Source of the DNA: Paraburkholderia aromaticivorans
Lineage (GTDB): Bacteria; Pseudomonadota; Gammaproteobacteria; Burkholderiales; Burkholderiaceae
DNA: 64,000 nucleotides
Assembly: GCF_012689525.1 (NCBI RefSeq)
Contig: NZ_CP051514.1
Coordinates: 186,001-250,000 of the forward strand
Direction: 5' to 3'
Part shown: positions 35,103 through 43,440 of the stretch, in pieces
How positions within the stretch are numbered: the stretch's first letter is position 1
Layout: every line of letters starts with the position of its first letter
Translations under genes and position numbers: made by a program
The notes under the pieces: generated by a model
What the model saw: only the letters and a program-made list of their open reading frames with translations
What the model was told of the DNA's origin: nothing
Database searches by the model: none

Positions 35103-36347
35103 ATGATGATGCTCACTTGCCACGGTGGAACAACCTCTCCCGATCGACAGTTTTGCAGCGGGCCGCTGGCCGCCCACGTTGGCGGTTTTACTGCTCAACT
35201 TTCGCGGACGGGGTATGCGGCGAACACAGTCCACACAAAGTGTGATTTTCTAGCCGCGCTGAGCCGATGGCTCGAACGGCGTCAGATTCCTTTGGCAAAC
35301 CTAAATGAGGCGCGGCTAAGACAGTTCCAGGAAGCTCGCCGGCTCCAGAACAGCATACGACGAGGCGATCTCGCTACTGGTCAGCAATTTCTCACGTACC
35401 TTCGCGACCGCGGTGACATCGCTCCGGCAGCACAGAGGCTCGATCGAGCCCGATCGAACCGCCTTATTCTCGAGTTCGAAGCATTTCTCTATACTGAGCG
35501 TGGCCTGTCACTCTCAACTGTCGTCAGATACCAGCTCGTCATCCGGCGCTTCCTTGATGAGCGATTTGGGTGCAAGGTTCCGCATCCTGGCCAGTTGCGG
35601 CCGCAGGATCTGCACGATTTCATTCTCCGTGAGATCCAGCGTGTGAGTCGCAACCAGGGCAAGACAGTCGTCACCGCGCTGCGCTCGTTCCTTCGATTTC
35701 TACTGCAGCGTGGCGCTATCCAGACAGACCTGGCTTCCACTCTGCCTGGGGTGGCATGCTGGAGACTGTCACATCTGCCCAGGTCGTTGCTTCCCGATCA
35801 GGTCGAACGATTGCTCGCCTGCTGCAATCGCAGCACACCGGCCGGCAAGCGCGATTATGCGATCTTGCTGCTCCTGGCCCGACTCGGGTTGCGGGGCGGC
35901 GAGGTGCTGGCCATGACGCTGGACGATCTGGACTGGGAGCGTGGCGAGTTCGTCGTTCGGGGCAAAGGTCAGCGACTGGAACGCTTGCCAATGCCCTCGG
36001 AGGTTGGCGCGGCATTGGCGAGCTATCTTTGTGACGTCCGTCCCGCGTGTGCGACGCGTCGGGTGTTCATTCGGATGAAGGCTCCGCACCAGGGGCTTGC
36101 CGCGTCGGTCGCGATCTGCTGCATTGTTCGCCGCGCCCTTGGTCGGGCCGGTCTTGCCCCTGAGTTCAAGGGGGCGCACCTGTTCCGCCATTCCCTTGCC
36201 ACCAATCTGCTTCGCCGCGGTGCGACGCTGGGTGAGATTGGTCAACTGCTGCGTCACCGGCAGCCGACAACTACACAGATTTACGCCAAAGTGGACATCG
36301 CAGCGCTACGTAATATCGCGCTGCCGTGGCCGGGAGGTGCATCATGA
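35103..36347 (+). CDS. ritA: RIT tyrosine recombinase A (inner element)
   Basis: A 414-residue tyrosine recombinase, the longest of the trio. N-terminal core-binding domain (about 20-200; LSRTGYAANTVHTKCDFLAA) and catalytic domain with LARLGLRGGEVLAMTLDDLD (Arg I), VRGKGQRLERLPMP (Lys), HLFRHSLATNLLRRGATLGE (His-x-x-Arg) and LLRHRQPTTTQIYAKVDIAA (Tyr). A GGAGG ribosome site lies 5-6 bp before the ATG. The stop overlaps the start of gene B as ATGA. It corresponds to 42004-43257 of the outer element, with the same ...ALPWPGG ending. Confidence 0.93.
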   Translation: MMMLTCHGGTTSPDRQFCSGPLAAHVGGFTAQLSRTGYAANTVHTKCDFLAALSRWLERRQIPLANLNEARLRQFQEARRLQNSIRRGDLATGQQFLTYLRDRGDIAPAAQRLDRARSNRLILEFEAFLYTERGLSLSTVVRYQLVIRRFLDERFGCKVPHPGQLRPQDLHDFILREIQRVSRNQGKTVVTALRSFLRFLLQRGAIQTDLASTLPGVACWRLSHLPRSLLPDQVERLLACCNRSTPAGKRDYAILLLLARLGLRGGEVLAMTLDDLDWERGEFVVRGKGQRLERLPMPSEVGAALASYLCDVRPACATRRVFIRMKAPHQGLAASVAICCIVRRALGRAGLAPEFKGAHLFRHSLATNLLRRGATLGEIGQLLRHRQPTTTQIYAKVDIAALRNIALPWPGGAS

Positions 36348-37279
36348 TCAAGTTACAGATCGCACTCGATGAGTACCTCGCAGTCCGTCGCGCTCTCGGG
36401 TTCAAGCTGCGCCTATCCGGCCGACTGCTACAAGGCTTTGTCGACTTCGCTTCTCGAGAGGGTGCAGAATACATCACGACCGAGCTCGCAGTTGCATGGG
36501 CGATGCAGCCGGCCACCGCACAACCCGCCCAGTGGGCAAACCGCCTCGGCATGTTGCGTCGTTTCGCGCAGTATTGCGGCGCAAACGATCCGCGCAACGC
36601 CGTACCGCCGGCAGACCTGCTTCCCCACCGGTACCATCGTCCAGCTCCATACCTTTACCGCGACGAAGAGATCACACGGTTGCTTGCTGCCGCCCGCCGC
36701 CTTCCGACTCTCACTGGCCTGAGGCCTCTTACATTCTTCACGCTCTTCGGCCTCTACGCAACTACGGGGCTACGAGTCAACGAGGCCTTGCAACTTGATC
36801 GCAACGACGTCGATCTGGCCAACGGAGTGTTGACGATCCGTGGCGCGAAGTTTGGCAAGATGCGCTATGTACCGCTCCACGTTTCCACACAACGGGCACT
36901 GCAGCGCTACGCAGTCCTGCGGGATCGCTTGTGCAGCGATTTCGAAACACCGAGCTTTTTTGTCTCGGAACACGGAACCCGTTTAACAGAATGGTGCGTG
37001 CGATGGACCTTTGTGAAGCTGTCGCATGAGATCGGCCTACGCGGTGCCGGCGACTCCCGAGGGCCTCGTCTGCACGATCTGCGTCACCGGCTGGCCACTC
37101 GCACGCTGCTCAACTGGTATCGACGCGGTGTCGATGTCGAGCAACGCCTGCCGTTTCTGTCGGCCTACCTCGGGCACGCGCATATCACAGACACGTACTG
37201 GTATTTGACAGCGACGCCCGAGTTGCTGCGCTATGCGCTGCGCTTCGTGGAACGCTCCAGACAAGGACTACGGCCATGA
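36344..37279 (+). CDS. ritB: RIT tyrosine recombinase B (inner element)
   Basis: A 311-residue tyrosine recombinase, MIKLQIALDEYLAVRRALGF. The ATG at 36344 is chosen because it forms an ATGA overlap with the stop of gene A. Catalytic residues: ATTGLRVNEALQLDRNDVDL (Arg I), GAKFGKMRYVPLH (Lys), RLHDLRHRLATRTLL (His-x-x-Arg) and AYLGHAHITDTYWYLTATPE (His, Tyr). It is homologous to the broken gene B of the outer element, including the same LHDLRH stretch into which this whole element has inserted. Its stop overlaps the start of gene C as ATGA. Confidence 0.93.
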   Translation: MIKLQIALDEYLAVRRALGFKLRLSGRLLQGFVDFASREGAEYITTELAVAWAMQPATAQPAQWANRLGMLRRFAQYCGANDPRNAVPPADLLPHRYHRPAPYLYRDEEITRLLAAARRLPTLTGLRPLTFFTLFGLYATTGLRVNEALQLDRNDVDLANGVLTIRGAKFGKMRYVPLHVSTQRALQRYAVLRDRLCSDFETPSFFVSEHGTRLTEWCVRWTFVKLSHEIGLRGAGDSRGPRLHDLRHRLATRTLLNWYRRGVDVEQRLPFLSAYLGHAHITDTYWYLTATPELLRYALRFVERSRQGLRP

Positions 37280-37369
37280 GTACTATCAGCACGCTCCCCG
37301 CACTTCCCCCCGGTGTCACAATAGTTGTCGCCTCTGAATTTTCTTAAATTGAAGAGTCAGAGGTGCAGG

Positions 37370-37870
37370 TTGAAGGCGAAACAAACGTATTCTGTCGAGT
37401 TCAAAGAGCAAGCGCTGTCGAAAGTTTTGCAGCGCGGGAGCCGCACGGTTGGATCGGTGGCCGACGAATTGAACATGAATTTACTGACATTAAGGAAGTG
37501 GATGAGAGGTAGCGCCGCTGCGGGTCGGAGCTCAGGCTCCGGACTAGCAAAACGTCCAGAAGACTGGTCGCCGGAAGAACGGCTGCTGGCTTTGCATGAG
37601 AGCCACGGCCTGGTCGACGAAGCACTGAACGCGTGGTGTCGTGAGCGGGGGCTGTTCGCTCATCATCTCACGCAGTGGCGCATGGATTTTTGCGCCGTCG
37701 GCGGGACCGGCGGTCGGCGTGAGAACGGCCAGGAAGTACGGGATCTGAAGCAAGCCAATGTCCAATTACAGCGCGAATTGAACCGCAAGGAGAAAGCGCT
37801 GGCGGAGGCGGCGGCGCTGTTGGTGCTGCAAAAAAAGTATCGTGCGCTGTTCGAGGGCGAGGCCGAATGA
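37370..37870 (+). CDS. IS3-like transposase OrfA (DNA-binding)
   Basis: A 166-residue protein with a TTG start (LKAKQTYSVEFKEQALSKVL) preceded by AGAGGTG. It has an HTH (TVGSVADELNMNLLTLRKWM, about 25-45), a second HTH-like part (SHGLVDEALNAWCRERGLFA) and a C-terminal leucine-zipper-type helix (EVRDLKQANVQLQRELNRKE). The stop overlaps the start of OrfB as ATGA (37867-37870), so the second frame is reached by coupling rather than by the -1 shift of classic IS3. Confidence 0.85.
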   Translation: MKAKQTYSVEFKEQALSKVLQRGSRTVGSVADELNMNLLTLRKWMRGSAAAGRSSGSGLAKRPEDWSPEERLLALHESHGLVDEALNAWCRERGLFAHHLTQWRMDFCAVGGTGGRRENGQEVRDLKQANVQLQRELNRKEKALAEAAALLVLQKKYRALFEGEAE

Positions 37871-38946
37871 CAGCCCTTGAAGAGCGCAAGACATTGATCG
37901 GCCTGATCAGCGAGGCGACCCTGGCGGGGGCTCGCCAGGCGCCCGCGTGTGAGATGCTGGGGCTGAGCGCACGGACGGTTCAGCGTTGGCAAGGTGGCGA
38001 ACCTGACGCGGTGGACGGGCGCTCGTTACGACACCATGAGCCATCTCACAAGCTGAGCGCCGAGGAACGCACCGAGCTGCTGGCAGTTGCGAACTCGGCC
38101 GAGTTTGGTCATTTGCCGCCGAGCCAGATCGTGCCTCGGCTGGCTGACCAGCAACGCTATATCGCCTCGGAGTCGACGTTCTATCGGGTGCTGAAAGCCG
38201 AGAAGCAGCTTGCCCATCGGCGCAGTGAACGGCCGGTCAAATCATGCGGCAAACCACGAGCGGTTCGCGCGGACGCGCCGAATCAGCTTTACAGTTGGGA
38301 CATCACGTACTTGCCGGCGACGATCCGCGGGCAGTACTTTTATCTGTATCTGTTTATGGACGTGTTCAGCCGCAAGATCGTCGGCTGGCAGGTCTACGCC
38401 GAAGAGAGTAGCGCCCAGGCCAGCGAGGTGCTCAAGGATCTATGCGCGCGTGAGGCGATACAGCCCAACCAGGTAATTTTGCACTCCGACAACGGCGGCC
38501 CAATGAAGGGCGCCACGATGCTTGCCACCTTGCAGGCCTTGGGCGTGATGCCGTCGTTGAGTCGCCCCGGCGTGAGCAACGACAACCCCTATTCGGAATC
38601 GTTGTTCAAAACGCTGAAGTACCGGCCCGCTTATCCGTTAGAGGCATTCGATACCCTGTTCGCCGCCCGCACCTGGGTTGCAGAACTGGTGCGCTGGTAC
38701 AACCACGAACACCGCCACAGTGCGATCCGTTTCGTGACGCCGGCCCAGCGCCATGCGAATCTTGATCAGGACATCCTCGAGCGCCGCAAGGCGCTCTACG
38801 AGGGTGCGCGCGAACGTCATCCGCTACGATGGAAAGGTGCCACGCGGGACTGGCAGCGCGTTCATGTCGTGCATCTGAATCCCGATCGTGCTGAGCCGAC
38901 GGTCAACATTCGACGACCCCGTAACCAGGAATTAAAAGCAGCCTGA
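37867..38946 (+). CDS. IS3-like transposase OrfB (rve DDE integrase)
   Basis: A 359-residue DDE recombinase. The N-terminal HTH (ACEMLGLSARTVQRWQGGEP) is followed by an integrase core: LYSWDITYLPATIRGQYFYL (first Asp), VILHSDNGGPMKGATM (second Asp) and SRPGVSNDNPYSESLFKTLK (Glu). The C-terminal part has HEHRHSAIRFVTPAQRH, typical of the rve family. Complete and unbroken, so the element is probably active. Confidence 0.92.
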   Translation: MTALEERKTLIGLISEATLAGARQAPACEMLGLSARTVQRWQGGEPDAVDGRSLRHHEPSHKLSAEERTELLAVANSAEFGHLPPSQIVPRLADQQRYIASESTFYRVLKAEKQLAHRRSERPVKSCGKPRAVRADAPNQLYSWDITYLPATIRGQYFYLYLFMDVFSRKIVGWQVYAEESSAQASEVLKDLCAREAIQPNQVILHSDNGGPMKGATMLATLQALGVMPSLSRPGVSNDNPYSESLFKTLKYRPAYPLEAFDTLFAARTWVAELVRWYNHEHRHSAIRFVTPAQRHANLDQDILERRKALYEGARERHPLRWKGATRDWQRVHVVHLNPDRAEPTVNIRRPRNQELKAA

Positions 38947-40025
38947 ATTCAAAACGTCGAGGCGACAACTAGCTGGAAAACTTCCGCTTCTGCAGGCGTT
39001 CTTCATGGATCGGCTCATGCAGCAGCGTCAGGCGAGTTCCTACACCGTCGCGAGCTATCGGGACACCTTTCGGCTGCTTCTCCAGTACGCGCAAAGACGT
39101 CTCGGCAAGGCGCCTTCAAATCTGACGGTCTCAGAACTTGACACGCCGCTGTTGGGCGCATTCCTCGATTACCTGGAGCACGAACGAAAGAATAGCGCCC
39201 GCAGTCGCAACGTGCGTCTCGCTGCAATCCATTCCTTCTTCCGCTACGTGGCGTTGCACGCGCCGGAGCATAGCGCGGTGGCGCAACGCGTCCTGGCGAT
39301 GCCAAGCAAGCGCTACACGCGCAGCCCCATCGCTTATCTGACTCAGGTTGAGGTCGATGCGCTGCTTGCCGCACCCGATCTTACGACATGGTCTGGTCGC
39401 CGTGATCACGCGCTTTTGACGTTGGCTGTCCAGACCGGCCTGCGCGCCGCTGAGCTTATCGGGATTCACTGTGAAGATGTTTTGCTTGGCATCGGCGCGC
39501 ACGTTCGATGCGAAGGCAAGGGTCGGAAGCGCCGTTGCACGCCATTGGGTAAAGCCACCGTTCTGGTGTTGCGCAGTTGGCTGCGTGAGCGACAAGGCAA
39601 GCCTCATGAGCCAGTCTTTCCGACCACGCGCGGAACCGCGTTAAGCCATGATGCCTTGCAATACATGTTGGACAAGCATCTCCGTATCGCGTGCCAGCAC
39701 TGTCCATCACTCGTGCATAAACGCGTGACTCCGCATGTATTGAGGCACACCCTGGCCATGGATCTGCTCCATCACGGGGCCGAACAAACCGTGATCGCAC
39801 TATGGCTGGGGCACGAATCGCCCGAAACAACAGCGATCTATCTGCATGCAGACATGCAACTGAAGGAGCGCGCACTTGCTAAAACGTCAAACAGGAAAGT
39901 CCAGATATCTCGATACCGACCTGATGATCGGCTCATGCAATTCCTGAAGAACCTCTAATAATTCCGAGTACCGGCACCGCCTCTCCGCAACGCAGTGCCG
40001 GGAATCCCGCGCCCAGAAAGGTCGC

Positions 40026-40059
40026 ACTCGGAATAATCTTGGCCTCGGAGTTATGCCGC
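40026..40059 (-). repeat. Terminal inverted repeat, inner RIT, C-gene side
   Basis: Exact reverse complement of 34945-34978. A near-copy of its inner part (ATTCCGAGT) also occurs at 39960-39968 just after the ritC stop. The repeat runs directly into the interrupted DLRH codons of the outer ritB, and its last two or three bases are shared with the target. Confidence 0.93.
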
Positions 40060-40121
40060 AGGTCATGAATGCGTGGGGCATGATGCGCTCCGCGGTTGCC
40101 CCAGCTCAGCTGCTGGCTTAG

Positions 40122-41301
40122 GGAACGTCTGCACAACTCGTTTTCAGAGCGCCGACGTTGTGCCACTTGAACCAAGTCAGCCACGAGAATCTGCCGACAG
40201 GTTTATCGGCCGGCTTTAGAACCGCGACGCCCCTGTTTGCTGAGACTTGTGGCCTCAATCTCGGAGCATTTCACGCTTTGCGCAAAGCCTTACGTGCCAT
40301 CCACAGGTTACCCAGCGCAAATAGTGTCGTGATCTGAGCGGTGTTTTTCATCAAACCCCGGTACCGGGTCTTCGTGTAGCCAAACTGCTGTTTGAGGACT
40401 CGGAACGGATGTTCGACCTTGGCGCGGATGCCAGCCTTCAGGCGTTCAATCTGATCGAATATCGCGTCCAGACTATCATTCAGGTCAAGTTGTCTACGCC
40501 TGCCTGGCCGCATCGCGATATGCCAACGAACCGTCTTTGCCTTGCAGCGCTTTTCGATACCCCGATATGCGGCGTCAGCGTACACATCCGTTTCCTCGCC
40601 GTGCAACAACGCTTCGGCCGCATTGATGTCGTGAACGTTGGCCGCTGTACCGATGACGGTGTGCACCAGGCCCGACTCTGCGTCCACGCCGACATGCGCT
40701 TTCATCCCGAAGTACCATTGATTTCCCTTCTTCGTCTGGTGCATTTCCGGGTCTCGCGTACCAGAGCCGTTCTTCGTCGAGCTGGGTGCAGAGATCAAGG
40801 TAGCGTCGACCGCCGACCCCGTTTTAAGCATCAAGCCTTTCTCGCTCAGGATCTCATTGACCAACGTGAGCATCTGCACAGCCAGGCCGTGCGTTTCGAG
40901 CAGGTGGCGGAACCGGAGAATCGTGCTCTCGTCCGGCAAACGCGTCATCCCCTCGTCCAGCCCCGCAAATTCACGATACAGTGGTACGTCATAAAGCGCT
41001 TCTTCCATCGCCGGGTCTGACAGACCAAACCACTGCTGCATGAAGTGGATCTGCAGCATCGTCGCAATGGGGAACGGCGGCCGTCCAGTCTTTCCCTTCG
41101 GATAGTGCGGTTCGATCAACGCAATCAACCTCGACCATGGCACGACGCGTCTCATCTCATCGAGAAATTCCCGTTTGCGCGTACGTTTCGTTGACAGATC
41201 CAGACCAAGGCCAAGTTGCGTCATTGAAGAACCCCTTAAACTTTCCTATCTTCCAGGATAGTCCACCCGCGCGTCGACGCCAGGACTTTTGCAGAGATTC
41301 C
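40122..41301 (-). mobile_element. IS5-family insertion sequence with TTAG duplication
   Basis: Ends GGAACGTCTGCACAACT (40122 inward) and GGAATCTCTGCAAAAGT (41301 inward, reverse complement) match at 13 of 17 positions. They are flanked by TTAG on both sides (40118-40121 and 41302-41305), the 4-bp type of duplication made by IS5. Removing the element plus one TTAG restores the recombinase B reading frame exactly. Confidence 0.93.
40271..41224 (-). CDS. IS5-family transposase
   Basis: A 317-residue DDE transposase. N-terminal region: GKTGRPPFPIATMLQIHFMQ and LSDPAMEEALYDVPLYREFA. Catalytic core: KTGSAVDATLISAPSSTKNG (first Asp), ETDVYADAAYRGIEKR (second Asp) and the Y-2-R-3-E-6-K region near KAGIRAKVEHPFRVLKQQFG (Glu). 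Complete, with no frameshift. It belongs to the IS5 main group (IS903/IS1106-like) by motif memory. Given the clean duplication, this is a recent insertion. Confidence 0.94.
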   Translation of the reverse strand: MTQLGLGLDLSTKRTRKREFLDEMRRVVPWSRLIALIEPHYPKGKTGRPPFPIATMLQIHFMQQWFGLSDPAMEEALYDVPLYREFAGLDEGMTRLPDESTILRFRHLLETHGLAVQMLTLVNEILSEKGLMLKTGSAVDATLISAPSSTKNGSGTRDPEMHQTKKGNQWYFGMKAHVGVDAESGLVHTVIGTAANVHDINAAEALLHGEETDVYADAAYRGIEKRCKAKTVRWHIAMRPGRRRQLDLNDSLDAIFDQIERLKAGIRAKVEHPFRVLKQQFGYTKTRYRGLMKNTAQITTLFALGNLWMARKALRKA

Positions 41302-42003
41302 TTAGGTCGCGGAAGACGCGATGCACCTGACGCTCGCCGAGTGGCAGACCTCGTCGTCGACCGCGGGTGCTGACGAACAATGGGCCATCTTCCGCCGGCG
41401 GCCCCTCGGTCAAGTCGCGCTGCAAGCAATACCGGCGCAAGCAATCCACGGTGCTTGGGTGCATAGGAACCTGGCGCGACTTGCCGAACTTGGCCCGACG
41501 GATGGTCAGCATCCCGTCCTTGAGATCAATGTCGCCGTTGCGCAGCGACAGCGCCTCGCCGATCCGCAGCCCCGTGGCGGCGATCAATCCAAACAGCGTT
41601 TCGTAGACGGCACCGCGGAGCCCCGGCGAAGGCCCGAGTCGGCGCGAGCGAGCAAGTAGGTCAACTATCTCTTCTTCGCTGAAGATGTGTGGCGCTTGCC
41701 GCGCCGGCAACCGTCCGAAGATCGAATCGTCGGGTACCTCAGTGCACGGCTCGAACTGCTGCAGCCAGCGCAGGAACGTGCGCAACCTCTTCAGCCGCCG
41801 CGCCCAGGTCCGTGGGTCATTGCCCTCGTGGCGGTCGCTTCGAGCCCAGGCGGCCATGAATTCCACCTTCAAGGCGCCGCGATGACCGGCAGTGTGGACA
41901 TGGCGCGCGAAGCTGCGTAGGACGTAGCCATCATCGGAGAAGCCCAGTTGGCGACGCTCGACCAGAAACTGTTCGACGCGTGCTTGCACAGAAGTCGGCG
42001 TGC

Positions 42004-43257
42004 TCATGCTGCACTCCCCGGCCATGGCAGCGCGACCTCGACCAACTTGCGGCTATCGAGCTTGGCATAGATCATGGTCGTGTTCAGCGAGCGGTGACGC
42101 AGGACGTCGGCGACTTCCTTCAGCGAGGAGCCACCGGCCAGCAAGCGGTTGGCCATCGTGTGGCGCAGCAGATGCGAGCGTGTGTAAGGAAGGCCGGCGC
42201 GGGCGAAGGCTTGGCGGATCGTCTTGCGAACGAGATCGGCACCAGCGGGCTGGTCGCGGGGCGCGACATGGCGGACGAAGACGGCCCGATTGGAAGTCTT
42301 GGGACGCTCCTGCTTGAGGTAGGCCGCGATGGCTTCGCCGGTAGTGGCAGGTAGCGGCAGCAGATCCTCGCGGCGTCCCTTGGTGTGGCGCAGGACAAGC
42401 GTACCGGCTTGCCAGTCGATATCGTCTAGGCTAAGGCGGGCGATCTCGCCGCTGCGCAGTCCGAGGTCGAGCGCACAGCGCACGATGGCGTCGGCTCGTC
42501 TCATCGAGCGGCCCTGTTGGCCGAGCGATCTGATCAACCGCTCGACCTCTTCCGCCGTCAGCGACTTGGGCAACGAGGACAGCGACCAGTTAGCAGGATA
42601 GGACACAGCGCCCAACAGTCCGTGGATAAGATCGCCGAGCGAGGCGCGATAGCGGAAGTAGCCGCGCAGCGATGCCACGACCGACCCAGCATTCGCCGGT
42701 TTGCTATAGAGCTTCGCTTGACCGGCGAAGAAACGCCGAACGTGCTCGGGCTTGATCGCGGCGACGTCGACGGCACCCTCGCCGAAACGAGCCGTCAGCA
42801 ACCGTCCGACGATGCGCAGGGCTATGCTCCGCGTCTCAGGCGCCAGGCCGCGCACGTGATCCATGTACTCGTCGTAGCGGCGCAGTTCCTCGTCTACCGG
42901 TGTTGCACGGTCTGCGGGCACCGCGATGACGCCCTGAGCGCGCAACACCACGAGCAGATGTCCTAGCGCCGCGCTGTGGTCACCCCGATCGCGTCGGATC
43001 GTGCCGGCGCACTCGCACTGCTGCAGATGCTCGTCGAGGAACTCAGCAATCAACACTTCGTCGATCCTTCGCCGCCGACGGTGCCCGAAGTGCGCCCATT
43101 GAGCGAAATGCGTGATGCAGCGAAGATAGGTAACGACCGTCTTTACAGCGTACCGGCGTTGCCTCAGGTACTGCTTGAACGCACTAATGCATGGCCCGAT
43201 CGGCCCGTCGGGGAAATGGTCTATCTCAGTGCGGTGGGAGCGGCGATCGATGCCCAT
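42004..43257 (-). CDS. ritA: RIT tyrosine recombinase A (outer element)
   Basis: A 417-residue tyrosine recombinase. ATG at 43257 (MGIDRRSHRTEIDHFPDGPI) has GGAG 8 bp upstream and is preferred to 43284. Catalytic domain: VRCALDLGLRSGEIARLSLD (Arg I), LRHTKGRREDLLPLP (Lys region), HLLRHTMANRLLAGGSSLKE (His-x-x-Arg) and VLRHRSLNTTMIYAKLDSRK (Tyr). It ends ...ALPWPGSAA and overlaps ritB by ATGA. It is homologous to the inner 35103-36347 protein but well diverged, so the two RIT elements are different lineages rather than copies. Confidence 0.92.
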   Translation of the reverse strand: MGIDRRSHRTEIDHFPDGPIGPCISAFKQYLRQRRYAVKTVVTYLRCITHFAQWAHFGHRRRRRIDEVLIAEFLDEHLQQCECAGTIRRDRGDHSAALGHLLVVLRAQGVIAVPADRATPVDEELRRYDEYMDHVRGLAPETRSIALRIVGRLLTARFGEGAVDVAAIKPEHVRRFFAGQAKLYSKPANAGSVVASLRGYFRYRASLGDLIHGLLGAVSYPANWSLSSLPKSLTAEEVERLIRSLGQQGRSMRRADAIVRCALDLGLRSGEIARLSLDDIDWQAGTLVLRHTKGRREDLLPLPATTGEAIAAYLKQERPKTSNRAVFVRHVAPRDQPAGADLVRKTIRQAFARAGLPYTRSHLLRHTMANRLLAGGSSLKEVADVLRHRSLNTTMIYAKLDSRKLVEVALPWPGSAA

Positions 43258-43372
43258 GGTGATCTCCAGAAGTGGGACCACCACTGCATCCGTAGATGAG
43301 AACTATGTCCAGATCTTTACCCGTTCGCCTTGCCAACGCTTTGCAACACTTGGGTCCGCGTCGTCAGCCACC

Positions 43373-43407
43373 GACCATCTGCGCATAGTTGCGACCTGAG
43401 CATAGGG
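43373..43407 (-). repeat. Terminal inverted repeat, outer RIT, A-gene side
   Basis: Reverse complement of 33616-33650 with one difference. It is followed outward by a palindrome at 43405-43438 that overlaps its last three bases. Confidence 0.92.
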
Positions 43408-43438
43408 GTGGCTATGTAAACCTTTGCATAGCGACCCC
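43405..43438. repeat. Palindrome at the A-gene end of the outer RIT
   Basis: GGGGTGGCTATG, a 10-bp centre (TAAACCTTTG), then CATAGCGACCCC: 12-bp arms with one mismatch. It contains the CATAG/CTATG motif found in the terminal repeats. No equivalent lies outside the other end at 33616. Confidence 0.8.
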
Positions 43439-43440
43439 GT

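Larger units (their letters stand above)
37322..38971 (+). mobile_element. IS3-like two-ORF insertion sequence
   Basis: 13-bp inverted ends TAGTTGTCGCCTC (37322-37334) and GAGGCGACAACTA (38959-38971) enclose two overlapping transposase frames. No clear target duplication is seen. It is inserted near the 5' end of the inner ritC gene. Confidence 0.85.
37276..39958 (+). pseudogene. ritC: RIT tyrosine recombinase C (inner element), interrupted by an IS3-like element
   Basis: The gene starts at 37276 (MSTISTLPALPPGVT) with an ATGA overlap to gene B. After 15 codons an IS3-like element (37322-38971) intervenes. It resumes with AGKLPLLQAFFMDRLMQQRQ and runs intact to 39958. The large 3' part (a frame from 39005, 317 residues) keeps all catalytic motifs: TGLRAAELIGIHCEDVLL, EGKGRKRRCTPL, HVLRHTLAMDLLHHGAEQTV and LGHESPETTAIYLHAD. 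Internal re-initiation at the ATG at 39005 could give a nearly complete enzyme, since only the extreme N-terminus is cut off. Confidence 0.85.
34924..40057 (+). mobile_element. Inner recombinase-in-trio (RIT) element nested in ritB
   Basis: Three plus-strand tyrosine recombinases lie between perfect 34-bp terminal inverted repeats (34945-34978 and 40026-40059). A perfect 20-bp palindrome (34925-34944) lies outside the repeat on the first-gene side. Joining GTGTGGCG on the left to CAGGTCATG on the right restores the DLRH codons of the host recombinase, so the insertion is precise to within about 2 bp and no long target duplication is seen. Without its IS3-like insertion it is about 3.48 kb. 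Confidence 0.88.
34717..42007 (-). pseudogene. ritB: RIT tyrosine recombinase B (outer element), split in three by an IS5 element and a nested RIT
   Basis: The gene starts at 42007 with MSTPTSVQARVEQFLVERRQ and runs to HRVFRDL at 41302, where an IS5-family element (40122-41301) enters with a TTAG duplication. It resumes at 40121-40058 as SQQLSWGNRGAHHAPRIHDL. There the inner RIT enters at the Arg-His codons, and the last piece (34923-34717) reads HTFVVRRIVQWQAQGVDIDQ to the stop, with the nucleophile in YVGHTMVTNTYWYLSAVPEL. Removing both insertions restores one unbroken frame of about 325 residues with intact R-HxxR-Y. It overlaps gene A by ATGA and gene C by 8 bp. Confidence 0.9.
33616..43438 (-). 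mobile_element. Outer recombinase-in-trio (RIT) element, interrupted by two insertions
   Basis: Terminal inverted repeats of 35 bp with one mismatch (33616-33650 and 43373-43407) bound three minus-strand tyrosine-recombinase genes in the order A (42004-43257), B (split), C (33711-34724). At the A-side end a 12-bp-arm palindrome (43405-43438) lies outside the repeat. Removing the inner RIT (about 5.13 kb) and the IS5-family element (1.18 kb) leaves about 3.5 kb, the same as the inner element without its IS. Gene order, overlaps and repeat ends fit the RIT elements described from Cupriavidus and other proteobacteria. It is unlikely to move now because gene B is broken. Confidence 0.88.

Noticed and set aside
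37401..37625. Short minus-strand frames inside the IS3-like OrfA gene
   Set aside because: Antisense to a coding region with clear HTH motifs, with no independent evidence.
33616..43438. Could the recombinase genes be an integron or XerCD-type dif-linked exchange system?
   Set aside because: No attC sites, cassette array or dif-like sequence was seen. Three overlapping recombinases with terminal inverted repeats fit RIT elements better.
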